This document shows positions 1 to 7,590 of a stretch of DNA of 64,000 nucleotides, piece by piece; position 1 is the first letter of the stretch, and each line of letters opens with the position of its first letter. The notes under the pieces were generated by a model. That model was given only the letters and a program-made list of their open reading frames with translations. It was not told the origin of the DNA and made no database searches. The position numbers were made by a program, and so were the translations under genes. This DNA is from HGM11416 sp034104345 (GTDB taxonomy: Bacteria > Bacillota > Clostridia > Christensenellales > Borkfalkiaceae). Location of the stretch: NCBI GenBank assembly GCA_034104345.1, contig JAXEDY010000025.1, forward strand, positions 43,803 through 107,802, given 5' to 3'.

Positions 1-75
1 TTGCTTTCGTTTATGCCCGACGGACAGAATCGGCGCAAAAAACTGCACGATTATTCGTTGTTTTTAGAAATTTAA
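1..75 (+). CDS. 3' end of a truncated gene (unknown product)
   Basis: An open frame runs from the first base of the window to a TAA at 73-75 and encodes 24 residues ending in DYSLFLEI. Codon choice resembles the neighbouring genes, and the stop lies 13 bp before the next start, as in a co-transcribed upstream gene. The fragment is too short to assign a family; the rest of the gene lies outside the window. It could also be a chance open frame. Confidence 0.45.
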   Translation: MLSFMPDGQNRRKKLHDYSLFLEI

Positions 76-88
76 CAAAGGTATTATA

Positions 89-841
89 ATGATGAACGAA
101 TGGAAAAATAAAAAAATCGCCTTTTTAGGCGATTCGATAACCGAAGGCGTGGGAACGACCGTAGGCGAAAGGTATTTAGATTATTTAAATCAGTCGCTTG
201 AAATAATTCCTTTTTGTTACGGAGTAAACGGTGCGAAATATCTTGACGTATTCGATCAGGCGCAAAAACTTTATGCCGAACATAAAAGCGACGTAGACTG
301 CGTTTTTGTTGCGGCGGGAACGAACGATTATAATTGCAGCATTCCGCTCGGTGAATTTTTTACCGAACAGCCCGCCGACGTTATAACCTTAAAAACCGAA
401 GACGGAAAGCCCGAAATAATAGAAAAACGCAAAAAACGTGAATTCGATTTTTCAACGGATACTTTTTGCGGAAGAATTAACCGCGTTTTCGCTTTTTTAA
501 AACGTAACTATCCCGAAGCGCAGATTGTAGTATGCACGCCTATTCACAGGGCGTTTGCCGAATTTTCGCGCGATAATATTCAATACAGCGAACTTTATAC
601 GAACGGCGTAGGGCTTTACGTAGAAGATTACGTTAAAAAAATAAGGGAAGCCGCCGACGTGTGGTCGCTTGATTTAATCGATTTGTATCGTGAAAGCGGG
701 CTTTTTCCGCTTTACGACGAATACGCTTCGCGCTATTTTGCCGATTTTAATTCGGACAGACTTCATCCGTCGGCAGGCGGGCATAAGCGCATTGCGAAAA
801 CGATAGAAGGGCATTTGAAACATATTTTGCCGCTTAAATAA
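89..841 (+). CDS. SGNH/GDSL-family hydrolase
   Basis: A 250-residue protein of the SGNH (GDSL) esterase/lipase fold. Visible landmarks are the block I nucleophile motif FLGDSITEG (Ser about residue 16), the block III GTNDY motif near residue 78, and the C-terminal DRLHPSAGGH motif carrying the catalytic Asp and His. Family members deacylate esters of carbohydrates, lipids or peptidoglycan; the substrate cannot be read from the sequence. There is no signal peptide, so it is probably cytoplasmic. It starts at the first of two adjacent ATGs after an AAAGG ribosome site, and a strong terminator follows. Confidence 0.88.
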   Translation: MMNEWKNKKIAFLGDSITEGVGTTVGERYLDYLNQSLEIIPFCYGVNGAKYLDVFDQAQKLYAEHKSDVDCVFVAAGTNDYNCSIPLGEFFTEQPADVITLKTEDGKPEIIEKRKKREFDFSTDTFCGRINRVFAFLKRNYPEAQIVVCTPIHRAFAEFSRDNIQYSELYTNGVGLYVEDYVKKIREAADVWSLDLIDLYRESGLFPLYDEYASRYFADFNSDRLHPSAGGHKRIAKTIEGHLKHILPLK

Positions 842-867
842 AAAATTTAACAAAAAAACTTAAACGT

Positions 868-893
868 AAAAAGACTTCGAAAGAAGTCTTTTT
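868..893 (+). terminator. Rho-independent terminator after the SGNH hydrolase
   Basis: AAAAAGACTTC at 868-878 and GAAGTCTTTTT at 883-893 form a perfect 11-bp inverted repeat closed by a GAAA tetraloop, with the 3' arm running into a T-tract. The A/T symmetry means it could work in both directions and also end the leftward rpmB transcript. Confidence 0.9.
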
Positions 894-1064
894 TAATTGC
901 GGCTTTTCGGTAATTATTATATTTGCATACGGATGGGGAGTTAAACGAAAGGCGATTACACGAGAAAAAGCGCCGCTTGTTTTGCGACGCTCGTCTTTTT
1001 TTATTAAGTTCGTTAAAACTTGCCGTTTAAGGGCGGTTAAAACGCTGAATTTAAACAAATAAAA

Positions 1065-1256
1065 TTATGCTCTTTTAACTTTATCGCCTTTAAGGCAACG
1101 GGTGCAAACGTATTCGGCAGAAACGGTTCCGTCGGCGTTTTCAACCTTAACTTTCTGAACGTTGGCATTATAAGAACGGGGGGTTTTGCGGTTACTGTGG
1201 CTAACCTTGTTTCCCGACAATTTTCCTTTTCCGCAAACGCTGCAAACTCTCGACAT
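1065..1256 (-). CDS. rpmB: 50S ribosomal protein L28
   Basis: A 63-residue protein beginning MSRVCSVCGKGKLSGNKVSH, the typical L28 N-terminus, with a zinc-ribbon CxxC pair (CSVCGK) and a second pair near the end (CTRCLKG). L28 is a small protein of the 50S subunit. The start at 1256 is chosen because GGAGG lies just upstream and the family begins there; a longer frame to 1298 adds 14 unrelated residues. It is divergent from the asp23-like/yloV genes, an arrangement close to that of Bacillus. Confidence 0.96.
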   Translation of the reverse strand: MSRVCSVCGKGKLSGNKVSHSNRKTPRSYNANVQKVKVENADGTVSAEYVCTRCLKGDKVKRA

Positions 1257-1307
1257 ATCAATACCTCCAATGAGTGATAAAACGTGAATAAAATTCAATG
1301 CTTAAAT

Positions 1308-1336
1308 ACTATATCATTTTTAAATTAAAATTGCAA
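1308..1336 (-). promoter_or_regulatory. Sigma-A promoter for rpmB
   Basis: Read on the minus strand, TTGCAA (1331-1336) and TATAGT (1308-1313) are separated by exactly 17 bp and point at rpmB, giving a leader of about 45 nt. Confidence 0.65.
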
Positions 1337-1460
1337 GAAATTTTAGGGGGGTATTTAATAATAAAAGCAAAAAAAGTCAAAAATATAAGCAAAACGCTCG
1401 CCCGCGGGCGGTTTAAAACTTACAGAAAGCCCCTAATAATAAAATATGGGGTAAAATTTG

Positions 1461-1489
1461 TTGCAATTTTTTTTCGCGTAGTGTAAAAT
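1461..1489 (+). promoter_or_regulatory. Sigma-A promoter for asp23-like/yloV
   Basis: TTGCAA (1461-1466) and TAAAAT (1484-1489) are separated by 17 bp, about 30 bp before the asp23-like start. The 220-bp divergent region also holds a 12-bp GC palindrome at 1399-1410. Confidence 0.6.
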
Positions 1490-1520
1490 AAGTATAAATG
1501 TTCTAATGGAGAGACGTGCT

Positions 1521-1868
1521 ATGTCTGTAAACACCAATAACATATACGGTAAAATCTCTATATCCGACGACGCGATCGCCAGAGTAGCGGAATACGCCGC
1601 GCTCGATTGTTACGGTATAGTCGAGATGGTCAACAAACGTTTTACCGACAGTCTTTCCGGAATTTTTAAAAAAGGCGGCGTGCCGGGGGTTAAAGTGGTT
1701 ACCGACGGCGATCGGATTTATATCGATTTGTTCGTAATCGTTAAATTCGGCGTTTCTATCTCTGCCGTTGCCGAAAGTTTGAAGCAGGCCGTTAACTATA
1801 AGGTCGAAAAATTTACGGGAATGCTCGTCGATACGGTGAACGTGAACGTGGTTGGCGTCAAACTATAA
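1521..1868 (+). CDS. Asp23/Gls24-family protein (YloU-like)
   Basis: A 115-residue Asp23/Gls24 domain protein, recognisable from the start KISISDDAIARVAEYAAL, the central GVPGVKV...IYIDLFVIVKFGVSI and the closing VNVNVVGVKL. Family members are linked to envelope stress or membrane association; a precise role is not established. The start at 1521 is preferred over the ATG at 1506 because GGAGAG at 1508-1513 is well placed for it. The gene sits 26 bp before yloV, as in B. subtilis, and is probably co-transcribed with it. Confidence 0.9.
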   Translation: MSVNTNNIYGKISISDDAIARVAEYAALDCYGIVEMVNKRFTDSLSGIFKKGGVPGVKVVTDGDRIYIDLFVIVKFGVSISAVAESLKQAVNYKVEKFTGMLVDTVNVNVVGVKL

Positions 1869-1894
1869 TTTTTAGGAGTATTTTGTTTTAAATT

Positions 1895-3541
1895 ATGATA
1901 AAAACAATAAACGGCGCGATTTTTACCAAAATGATTTTGTCCGCCGGAAAGTTACTCGAAGCGAACAGGGCTAAAATCGACGCGCTTAACGTTTTTCCCG
2001 TACCCGACGGCGATACGGGAACGAATATGTCGATGACGATGCAGTCGGCTGTGCGCGAACTTAAACTTTGCAACTCGAACAGAATGAGTTTGATCACCGA
2101 CGCGGTTTCGCGCGGGGCTTTAAGGGGCGCAAGGGGAAACTCCGGCGTTATTTTGTCGCAGGTTTTCCGCGGAATATGCTCGGAACTTAAAGAAAAAGAA
2201 GAAATAGACACCCGCCTTTTCGCAAAGGCGATGAAAAAATCGACAGACGTAGCCTATTCGGCGGTAAGTAAGCCTAAAGAAGGCACGATGCTTACCGTTT
2301 CACGCATGATGAGCGAATGTGCGCAGACCGCGCAACGCCATAAAGACTTCGAAATTTTCTTTAAAGAAGTTATCGCGCGCGGACAAGAAGCGTTGGACAT
2401 GACGCCCGAACTGTTACCCGTTTTGAAAAAAGCAGGCGTTGTAGACAGCGGCGGCATGGGGCTTTTAACCGTTTACCGCGGAATGCTTATGGGGCTTTTG
2501 GGCGAAGAAGTTCCTTCTACCCCCGAAGAAGACGAAGAACAACCGGCTACCCCCGTTCAGGAATCCGCAGGCGTTTCGCAAACCGCCGACGTGTTAAATC
2601 TCGGCGAAATCGAATATGGTTATTGCACCGAATTTTTTATAATCAATTTAAAACGCAGAACCACGCTTGCCGACATAGATAAACTCCGCGAATATTTAAT
2701 GGGAATCGGCGACAGCGTTCTGGTTATAGGCGATCTCGAGTTCGTTAAAGTGCACGTTCACACAAATAACCCCGGGCAGGCACTTTCTAAGGCCCTTACT
2801 CTCGGTGAACTCGATAAGGTTAAAATCGAGAACATGCTCGAACAAAACCGCCAACTTATTAAAAAATACGAAGCAGAAAAGAAAGAAATCGGCATGCTTG
2901 CCATTGCGCAAGGCGACGGTATCGCAGAGATATTTAAAGAACTTATGGTCGACCAAGTTATTCAGGGCGGGCAGACCATGAACCCAAGCGCAAGCGATAT
3001 CGCGGACGCCGTGGTTAAGATAAACGCCGAAAACATTTTCGTTTTTCCGAACAACAGCAATATTATTCTTGCCGCCGAGCAGGCAAAATCGCTTGTCGAA
3101 GGCAAAAAGATTTACGTCGTTCCTACAAAAAACGTTCCGCAGGGATTTGCGGCAGCTCTTGCATTCAATCCCGAGGCTTCGGCAGACGATAACCTTCTGA
3201 ACATGCTTCACGAAATCGAAAACGTTTCGACCGGTTCGGTAACTTATGCGTCGCGCACGACTAAAATCGACGGATTCAGCCTTAAAAAAGGCGATATTAT
3301 AGGGCTTAACAGTAAAAAAGTGCTTGCAAAAGCCACCAATCCCGAAGACGCGACCTTAAAACTTATCGATAAAATCAAAGATAAATCGCACGGGCTTATC
3401 AATTTATATTACGGGCAAGACGTAACCGAAGCCGAAGCGACCGAGCTTCAGGCTAAACTTGCCGAAAAATATCCCGAATGCGACGTCGAGATATATTACG
3501 GCGGTCAACCGATATATTATTATATCGTTTCGCTTGAATAA
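1895..3541 (+). CDS. yloV: DAK2 domain fatty-acid kinase-like protein YloV
   Basis: A 548-residue protein with an N-terminal DhaL/DAK2 kinase domain (PVPDGDTGTNMSMTM at about 35-49; GARGNSGVILSQ at about 78-89; VVDSGGMGLL near 188) and a C-terminal DegV-like lipid-binding half. In related Gram-positives this protein (FakA/YloV) phosphorylates fatty acids presented by a FakB partner; the assignment here is by homology and order. A proline/glutamate-rich linker lies near residues 208-232. GGAG lies about 16 nt from the ATG, wider than usual. The order asp23-like/yloV/recG is conserved in Bacillota. Confidence 0.92.
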   Translation: MIKTINGAIFTKMILSAGKLLEANRAKIDALNVFPVPDGDTGTNMSMTMQSAVRELKLCNSNRMSLITDAVSRGALRGARGNSGVILSQVFRGICSELKEKEEIDTRLFAKAMKKSTDVAYSAVSKPKEGTMLTVSRMMSECAQTAQRHKDFEIFFKEVIARGQEALDMTPELLPVLKKAGVVDSGGMGLLTVYRGMLMGLLGEEVPSTPEEDEEQPATPVQESAGVSQTADVLNLGEIEYGYCTEFFIINLKRRTTLADIDKLREYLMGIGDSVLVIGDLEFVKVHVHTNNPGQALSKALTLGELDKVKIENMLEQNRQLIKKYEAEKKEIGMLAIAQGDGIAEIFKELMVDQVIQGGQTMNPSASDIADAVVKINAENIFVFPNNSNIILAAEQAKSLVEGKKIYVVPTKNVPQGFAAALAFNPEASADDNLLNMLHEIENVSTGSVTYASRTTKIDGFSLKKGDIIGLNSKKVLAKATNPEDATLKLIDKIKDKSHGLINLYYGQDVTEAEATELQAKLAEKYPECDVEIYYGGQPIYYYIVSLE

Positions 3542-3560
3542 AACTAAACTAAAAACCAAA

Positions 3561-3596
3561 AAAGGCGCGTCGCTTTCGTTGCGGCGCGTTTTTTTT
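3561..3596 (+). terminator. Rho-independent terminator after yloV
   Basis: CGCGTCGC (3566-3573) pairs with GCGGCGCG (3581-3588), with one G-U pair and a 7-nt loop, followed by eight T. Confidence 0.9.
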
Positions 3597-3679
3597 AACG
3601 CTTTTCAGCGTTTTTATAACACTTATTTACCTTAAAAATATATCATTTTTAAACCGATATTAAAAACGGCGGGGCGGAT

Positions 3680-5692
3680 ATGCTTTTAAAATACGTTAAA
3701 GGATTAAGCGACAAACGAATAGAAGATTTAAACGAAATGGGGATTTTCAGCGCCGAAGATCTTATAAAACATTTTCCGCGCAATTATCTCGATTTAACTT
3801 CGGTTTTGCCTCTTAAAACATATAACGCGGGCGAGTATGCGTTTACCAAAGCACGACTTATTTCGTCGCCGCAAACATTTACTTCGGCGCGAAAACTAAA
3901 ATGCGTAAAAGCGCTCTGCTCGCAGGGCAACGAAGTTTTTACCGTAATGTGGTTTAACCAGCCATACGTTACGAAGAGGCTCGAGTGCGGCGAAGAATAT
4001 TTATTTTACGGCAGACTTCAATGCAAATACGATCGCTTTACGATGACTAATCCTACCTTTGAAAAAGCCGAAAAAAATGATTATTTAAAAGGAATTTTGC
4101 CTGTTTATACTCTGCGCGGGAGTATTTATCAGCGCGCGATGCAAAAAATTATTCTCGACGCGGTTTATAAAGTAAAACCCGTTTCGCTTATTCCTGCGCC
4201 GCTTATCAAAAAATATGATCTTGCACCGCTTGAAGAAGCCTATCTCGAAGTTCATTCGCCTTCGTCGTTCGAAAACAAGGACAGAGCATCCGACAGAATT
4301 GCGATCGAAGAATATTTTGCGCTCGTAACAGCGTTTAAAGTTATAAAAGGCGATAAACAGCAAATGCGCGGAGTAAAATATACCGCGACTGCCGAAAACG
4401 TGAAAGAATTTGTTTTGCGGTTCGGGTTCGAGTTTACCGAAGGGCAAAAGAAAGCCGTAAACGAAATTTTTTCGGATATGCGCGCGCCTACGGTTATGAA
4501 CAGGCTTTTGCAAGGCGACGTAGGGTGCGGAAAGACAGCCGTTGCGCTTTGCTCTATGTTTATTGCCTTAAAATCCGGTTTTCAGGCTGCTTTTGTTTCG
4601 CCTACCGAAGTGCTTGCAGAGCAAAACTATGAACTTGCAAAAAAATATTTAGGCGAATTTAAGGTGGCTCTTTTAAAAGGTTCGATGACTGCCGCCGAAA
4701 AAAATGCGGTAAAAAAGGGCATAAAAAGCGGAGAAATTCAACTCGTGGCGGGAACTCACGCTGTTTTTCAGAAAGACGTCGAATTTAATGCGCTGTCGCT
4801 TTGCGTGTGCGACGAGCAACATCGTTTCGGGGTTGCTCAGCGTTCGAGCCTCCTTGCCAAAGGCACGGCGCCCGATCTGCTCGTTATGAGCGCTACGCCC
4901 ATTCCGCGCACGTTATCGCTTATATTTTACGGAGATCTGGATATAACTACCATTGCAGACAAGCCGAAAGCGCGCGCTTCGATAGGCACGAATATCGTTC
5001 CGCCGGAAAAATACGACGGAATGATTAAGTTTATCCGTGGCGAAATTGATAAAGGCAGACGCGTTTATTTCGTGGCACCGAAAATCGAAGACGACGAAGA
5101 AGGCGAAATTATAAGCGTTACCGAACTTCACGAACGGTTGACCAAAGAACTTGCGGGCGTGAAGGTAAGTCTTTTGCACGGCAAAATGAAAGATAAAGAA
5201 AAAGCCGAAATTATGGACGATTTTAAAAACGGCGATTGCCGTGCCTTGGTTTCAACGACCGTTATCGAAGTAGGCGTTGACGTTAAAGACGCAACCGTTA
5301 TGGTTATTTTCGGAGCCGACAGATTCGGACTTTCGCAACTTCACCAGTTGCGCGGCAGGGTTGGCAGAAGCGATTTGAAAAGTTATTGCTTTTTGCTTGC
5401 GAATACCGATAATCCCGACACGATCGAGCGCTTGAAAACGCTTTGCGGAACCAACGACGGCTTTAAAATTGCCGAAGCCGATTTTAAGATGCGCGGAAGC
5501 GGTGACTTTTTGGGAGTAAGGCAAAGCGGCAGGGCGACGAGCGAACTGGGCTCGCTTAAATACGGAACCGAAGCAATTTTTTTGGCAAAGCGCCTTGCCG
5601 ACGAAGCCGTTACAAGCGGTTTTTCGACGGCTACTATGCAGGCTTTGGCTGTTGCAAAATATAAAAAATTAAGCGAAGTTTCGTTAAATTAA
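3680..5692 (+). CDS. recG: ATP-dependent DNA helicase RecG
   Basis: A 670-residue superfamily 2 helicase acting on branched DNA and stalled forks. The N-terminal wedge/OB domain (about 1-210) starts LKYVKGLSDKRIEDLNEMGI. The helicase core shows Walker A GDVGCGKTAVA (about 279-289), a DEQH box (VCDEQHRFGV), SATPIPRT, and the C-terminal VIEVGVDV and QLRGRVGR motifs. Length matches the family. A G-rich stretch (GGCGGGGCGGAT) lies just before the ATG. The yloV terminator precedes it, so it probably has its own promoter. Confidence 0.97.
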   Translation: MLLKYVKGLSDKRIEDLNEMGIFSAEDLIKHFPRNYLDLTSVLPLKTYNAGEYAFTKARLISSPQTFTSARKLKCVKALCSQGNEVFTVMWFNQPYVTKRLECGEEYLFYGRLQCKYDRFTMTNPTFEKAEKNDYLKGILPVYTLRGSIYQRAMQKIILDAVYKVKPVSLIPAPLIKKYDLAPLEEAYLEVHSPSSFENKDRASDRIAIEEYFALVTAFKVIKGDKQQMRGVKYTATAENVKEFVLRFGFEFTEGQKKAVNEIFSDMRAPTVMNRLLQGDVGCGKTAVALCSMFIALKSGFQAAFVSPTEVLAEQNYELAKKYLGEFKVALLKGSMTAAEKNAVKKGIKSGEIQLVAGTHAVFQKDVEFNALSLCVCDEQHRFGVAQRSSLLAKGTAPDLLVMSATPIPRTLSLIFYGDLDITTIADKPKARASIGTNIVPPEKYDGMIKFIRGEIDKGRRVYFVAPKIEDDEEGEIISVTELHERLTKELAGVKVSLLHGKMKDKEKAEIMDDFKNGDCRALVSTTVIEVGVDVKDATVMVIFGADRFGLSQLHQLRGRVGRSDLKSYCFLLANTDNPDTIERLKTLCGTNDGFKIAEADFKMRGSGDFLGVRQSGRATSELGSLKYGTEAIFLAKRLADEAVTSGFSTATMQALAVAKYKKLSEVSLN

Positions 5693-5754
5693 CCGCAAAA
5701 AATAAGTAAAATGCGGATTTTGCGTTTAAACGCGTTTATTGCGCCGTAATTAAG

Positions 5755-5783
5755 TTGACAAATTTTATTTAAAATGTTAAAAT
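5755..5783 (+). promoter_or_regulatory. Sigma-A promoter upstream of an acetyltransferase
   Basis: TTGACA (5755-5760), 17 bp, TAAAAT (5778-5783). It gives a leader of about 70 nt before the start at 5860. Confidence 0.75.
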
Positions 5784-5859
5784 AATTTCACGTTTAAAGT
5801 CGACTAAAAAATTTTTAAAAGCCGAACGAATTAAAGCCGAACGGCAAAAAAGGTGAATA

Positions 5860-6327
5860 ATGTATATCGTAGAAATGACCGAAAAAAATGTTGACGACGT
5901 TGCTTCTTGTTACGTTCTCGGGTGGAAATCGTCGCATGAAAAACTTTACGACAGCGATTACGTTCAGGCGTTTTCCCCCGAAAAAACAGCGGCTTTTTTA
6001 AGAAAAGACCAAGGGCTCGAACGCATAACTTTTGTTGCTTACGATAAAGGCAAAGCCGTCGGTTTTATAACTATCGATAAAGAAAAATGCGACATTCCGC
6101 GCCTTTACGTTATTCCCGAAAAACAGCGCCAAGGCGTTGGAACCAAGCTTATCGAATTCGGAATAAAACAACTTTCCGCCATAACGCGTATTTATGTTTC
6201 GTTGCTTGCCGCAAACGAAGCGGGCGTAGGTTTTTTCGAAGATTACGGTTTTGAATTTACCGGTGAACAACGCACCTTGAAAAACGGGCAGTTAGAACTT
6301 AAATACGTTTATAAGCGTAAAAAGTAA
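5860..6327 (+). CDS. GNAT-family N-acetyltransferase
   Basis: A 155-residue Gcn5-related acetyltransferase. Strand 4 and the acetyl-CoA loop are visible as IPRLYVIPEKQRQGVGTKLIEFG (Q/R-x-x-G-x-G type), followed by LLAANEAGVGFFEDYGFEFTGEQ, the usual C-terminal half. The acceptor substrate is not identifiable. It has its own consensus promoter upstream and a terminator downstream, so it appears to be a single-gene unit. Confidence 0.9.
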   Translation: MYIVEMTEKNVDDVASCYVLGWKSSHEKLYDSDYVQAFSPEKTAAFLRKDQGLERITFVAYDKGKAVGFITIDKEKCDIPRLYVIPEKQRQGVGTKLIEFGIKQLSAITRIYVSLLAANEAGVGFFEDYGFEFTGEQRTLKNGQLELKYVYKRKK

Positions 6328-6360
6328 TTTTATAAACGTAAATAAAAACGAATATTTCGT

Positions 6361-6393
6361 GGCATAATCCTAAAAAGGGGTTATGCCTTTTTT
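6361..6393 (+). terminator. Rho-independent terminator after the acetyltransferase
   Basis: GGCATAATCC (6361-6370) pairs with GGGTTATGCC (6378-6387), followed by six T. It lies only 11 bp before the next ATG. Confidence 0.88.
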
Positions 6394-6404
6394 ATTGATG
6401 TATT

Positions 6405-7052
6405 ATGAAAGATTTATTACTTGATATTTTAAATGCCGCCGACGTTATGCCCGAAAACGATTATCCGACTTACGCCGAAGTAAAAAATTCGCTCGACTTA
6501 GCACTCGATTGTTCGCTTAAATGCGTGTGCGTTTTCCCAAGATTCGTTAAATGGGCGAAAACTTATTGCGGTAAAAGGGTAAGGATTTGCGCTCTTATCA
6601 ATCGGTTCGACATAGGTTTTTATCCTGCTGTTTCTCTTGTTAAAGAATGTGTGCGCGGCGGGGCGGATGAAATTGAGTTTGCGGCGTCGCTTTGCGAATT
6701 AAAAAGCGGAAATATCGAAAACTTAATTAACGAAACGCGAGCAATTACCCGCTCGGCGCGCAGGCGAACGGTAAAATTCAACCTTTGCATAAACAAAATT
6801 ACAAACGAAGAATTATCTACGCTGTTATTGATTTTGCCTAAATGTTCGATTGATTTCGTGGTGCTCGGCGAAACGGGCGAACCCTTCGATAGGGGGAAAA
6901 TAGAAAGCGTTATGCAAAGTTTGGGCAAAAAAAATAAAATTAAACTTATAGGCGATTATAGTTTAGAAGATTGTTTTAATTATTACGAATCGGGCGTGTC
7001 GCGTTTTTCAAGCAAAAAAATGATTAACGAGCTAATACTCGCAAAAATGTAA
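6405..7052 (+). CDS. DeoC-like aldolase homologue, probably inactive
   Basis: A 215-residue protein that aligns along most of its length with deoxyribose-phosphate aldolase. CVCVFPRFVKWAK (40-52) matches the AICIYPRF region, GADEIEFAASLCELKSGN (86-103) matches GADEVDVV...GN, and CSIDFVVLGETG (147-158) matches ADFIKTSTG. The Schiff-base Lys (Lys167 in E. coli) is Val153 here, and the proton-relay Asp102 is Glu91; only a Lys equivalent to Lys201 (Lys180) remains. It therefore looks like a pseudoenzyme of unknown role. No Shine-Dalgarno sequence is obvious before the ATG. It follows a terminator and precedes tRNA-Ser. Confidence 0.7.
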   Translation: MKDLLLDILNAADVMPENDYPTYAEVKNSLDLALDCSLKCVCVFPRFVKWAKTYCGKRVRICALINRFDIGFYPAVSLVKECVRGGADEIEFAASLCELKSGNIENLINETRAITRSARRRTVKFNLCINKITNEELSTLLLILPKCSIDFVVLGETGEPFDRGKIESVMQSLGKKNKIKLIGDYSLEDCFNYYESGVSRFSSKKMINELILAKM

Positions 7053-7091
7053 AATACAAAAAATTACGCGTAAAACAAGCGATTTTAAAAG

Positions 7092-7118
7092 TTTTTATGT
7101 GAGACGTAATTTTGTTTT
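7092..7118 (+). repeat. Dispersed 27-bp intergenic repeat, copy 1
   Basis: TTTTTATGTGAGACGTAATT followed by TTGTTTT. A near-identical copy (25 of 27 positions) lies at 60985-61011 in the same orientation, between dnaJ and dnaK. It does not appear to be coding. Confidence 0.55.
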
Positions 7119-7206
7119 GCATCGTTTTCCCGTTATCTGGCGGTAATACAAAAAACGGAAAAGAAAAAATTTTTTTTGTTTTATGCAAAAAAAGCCTGAA
7201 AACGTT

Positions 7207-7234
7207 TTGCAAAAAAATAATTTTATGATATAAT
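7207..7234 (+). promoter_or_regulatory. Promoter for tRNA-Ser
   Basis: TTGCAA (7207-7212), 16 bp, TATAAT (7229-7234), about 40 bp before the mature tRNA 5' end. Confidence 0.65.
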
Positions 7235-7238
7235 TTTA

Positions 7239-7274
7239 ACGTTATCTGCATTTAGGCAAATAAACAGATAACGT
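7239..7274 (+). repeat. Inverted repeat in the tRNA-Ser 5' leader
   Basis: ACGTTATCTG (7239-7248) and CAGATAACGT (7265-7274) are perfect 10-bp complementary arms with a 16-nt loop. The 3' arm ends exactly one base before the tRNA. CGTTATCTG also occurs a third time at 7131-7139. Confidence 0.75.
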
Positions 7275-7367
7275 GGAAACGTATCGAAGTGGTCGCAACG
7301 AGCCGCACTCGAAATGCGGTTATCCCTTCATCGGGATACGAGAGTTCGAATCTCTCCGTTTCCGCCA
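7275..7367 (+). tRNA. tRNA-Ser (anticodon CGA)
   Basis: A 93-nt class II tRNA. The acceptor stem GGAAACG/CGTTTCC closes a cloverleaf with anticodon stem CCGCA/TGCGG and loop CTCGAAA (anticodon CGA), a long variable arm (TATCCC...GGGATA) and T-arm GAGAG-TTCGAAT-CTCTC. The discriminator is G and CCA is encoded. It reads UCG serine codons, which are very frequent in the surrounding genes. Confidence 0.96.
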
Positions 7368-7370
7368 GCA

Positions 7371-7404
7371 GGACTCGGACTTTTGTGGTCGGGGTTCTTT
7401 TTTT
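7371..7404 (+). terminator. Terminator after tRNA-Ser
   Basis: GGACTCGGAC (7371-7380) pairs with GTCGGGGTTC (7388-7397), with one mismatch and G-U pairs, then seven T. Confidence 0.75.
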
Positions 7405-7477
7405 ATTTTCGGGGTATAATTTGTTTTACGACGGTTTTCGGTTTTGTTTTGAAAAAAACCTTTTTTGTAATTCGGGG

Positions 7478-7506
7478 TTGACATTAACTGAAAAAGGTGT
7501 TAAAAT
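7478..7506 (+). promoter_or_regulatory. Sigma-A promoter for a membrane-anchored protein
   Basis: TTGACA (7478-7483), 17 bp, TAAAAT (7501-7506), with a leader of about 80 nt before the start at 7591. Confidence 0.75.
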
Positions 7507-7590
7507 ATCGCTATAACGTTACGGCTTTTTTTGTTTTGACGCATCGAGACGGAAACGACGAGTTTGTAATAAAAAAGGAGCGTGTTATTT

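Noticed and set aside
4085..4513. 142-residue open frame opposite recG
   Set aside because: It is antisense to a complete RecG gene, has no ribosome site and has a Phe/Arg-rich composition typical of the reverse complement of this genome's codons.
7289..7516. Open frame overlapping tRNA-Ser
   Set aside because: It covers most of the tRNA, its terminator and the next promoter.
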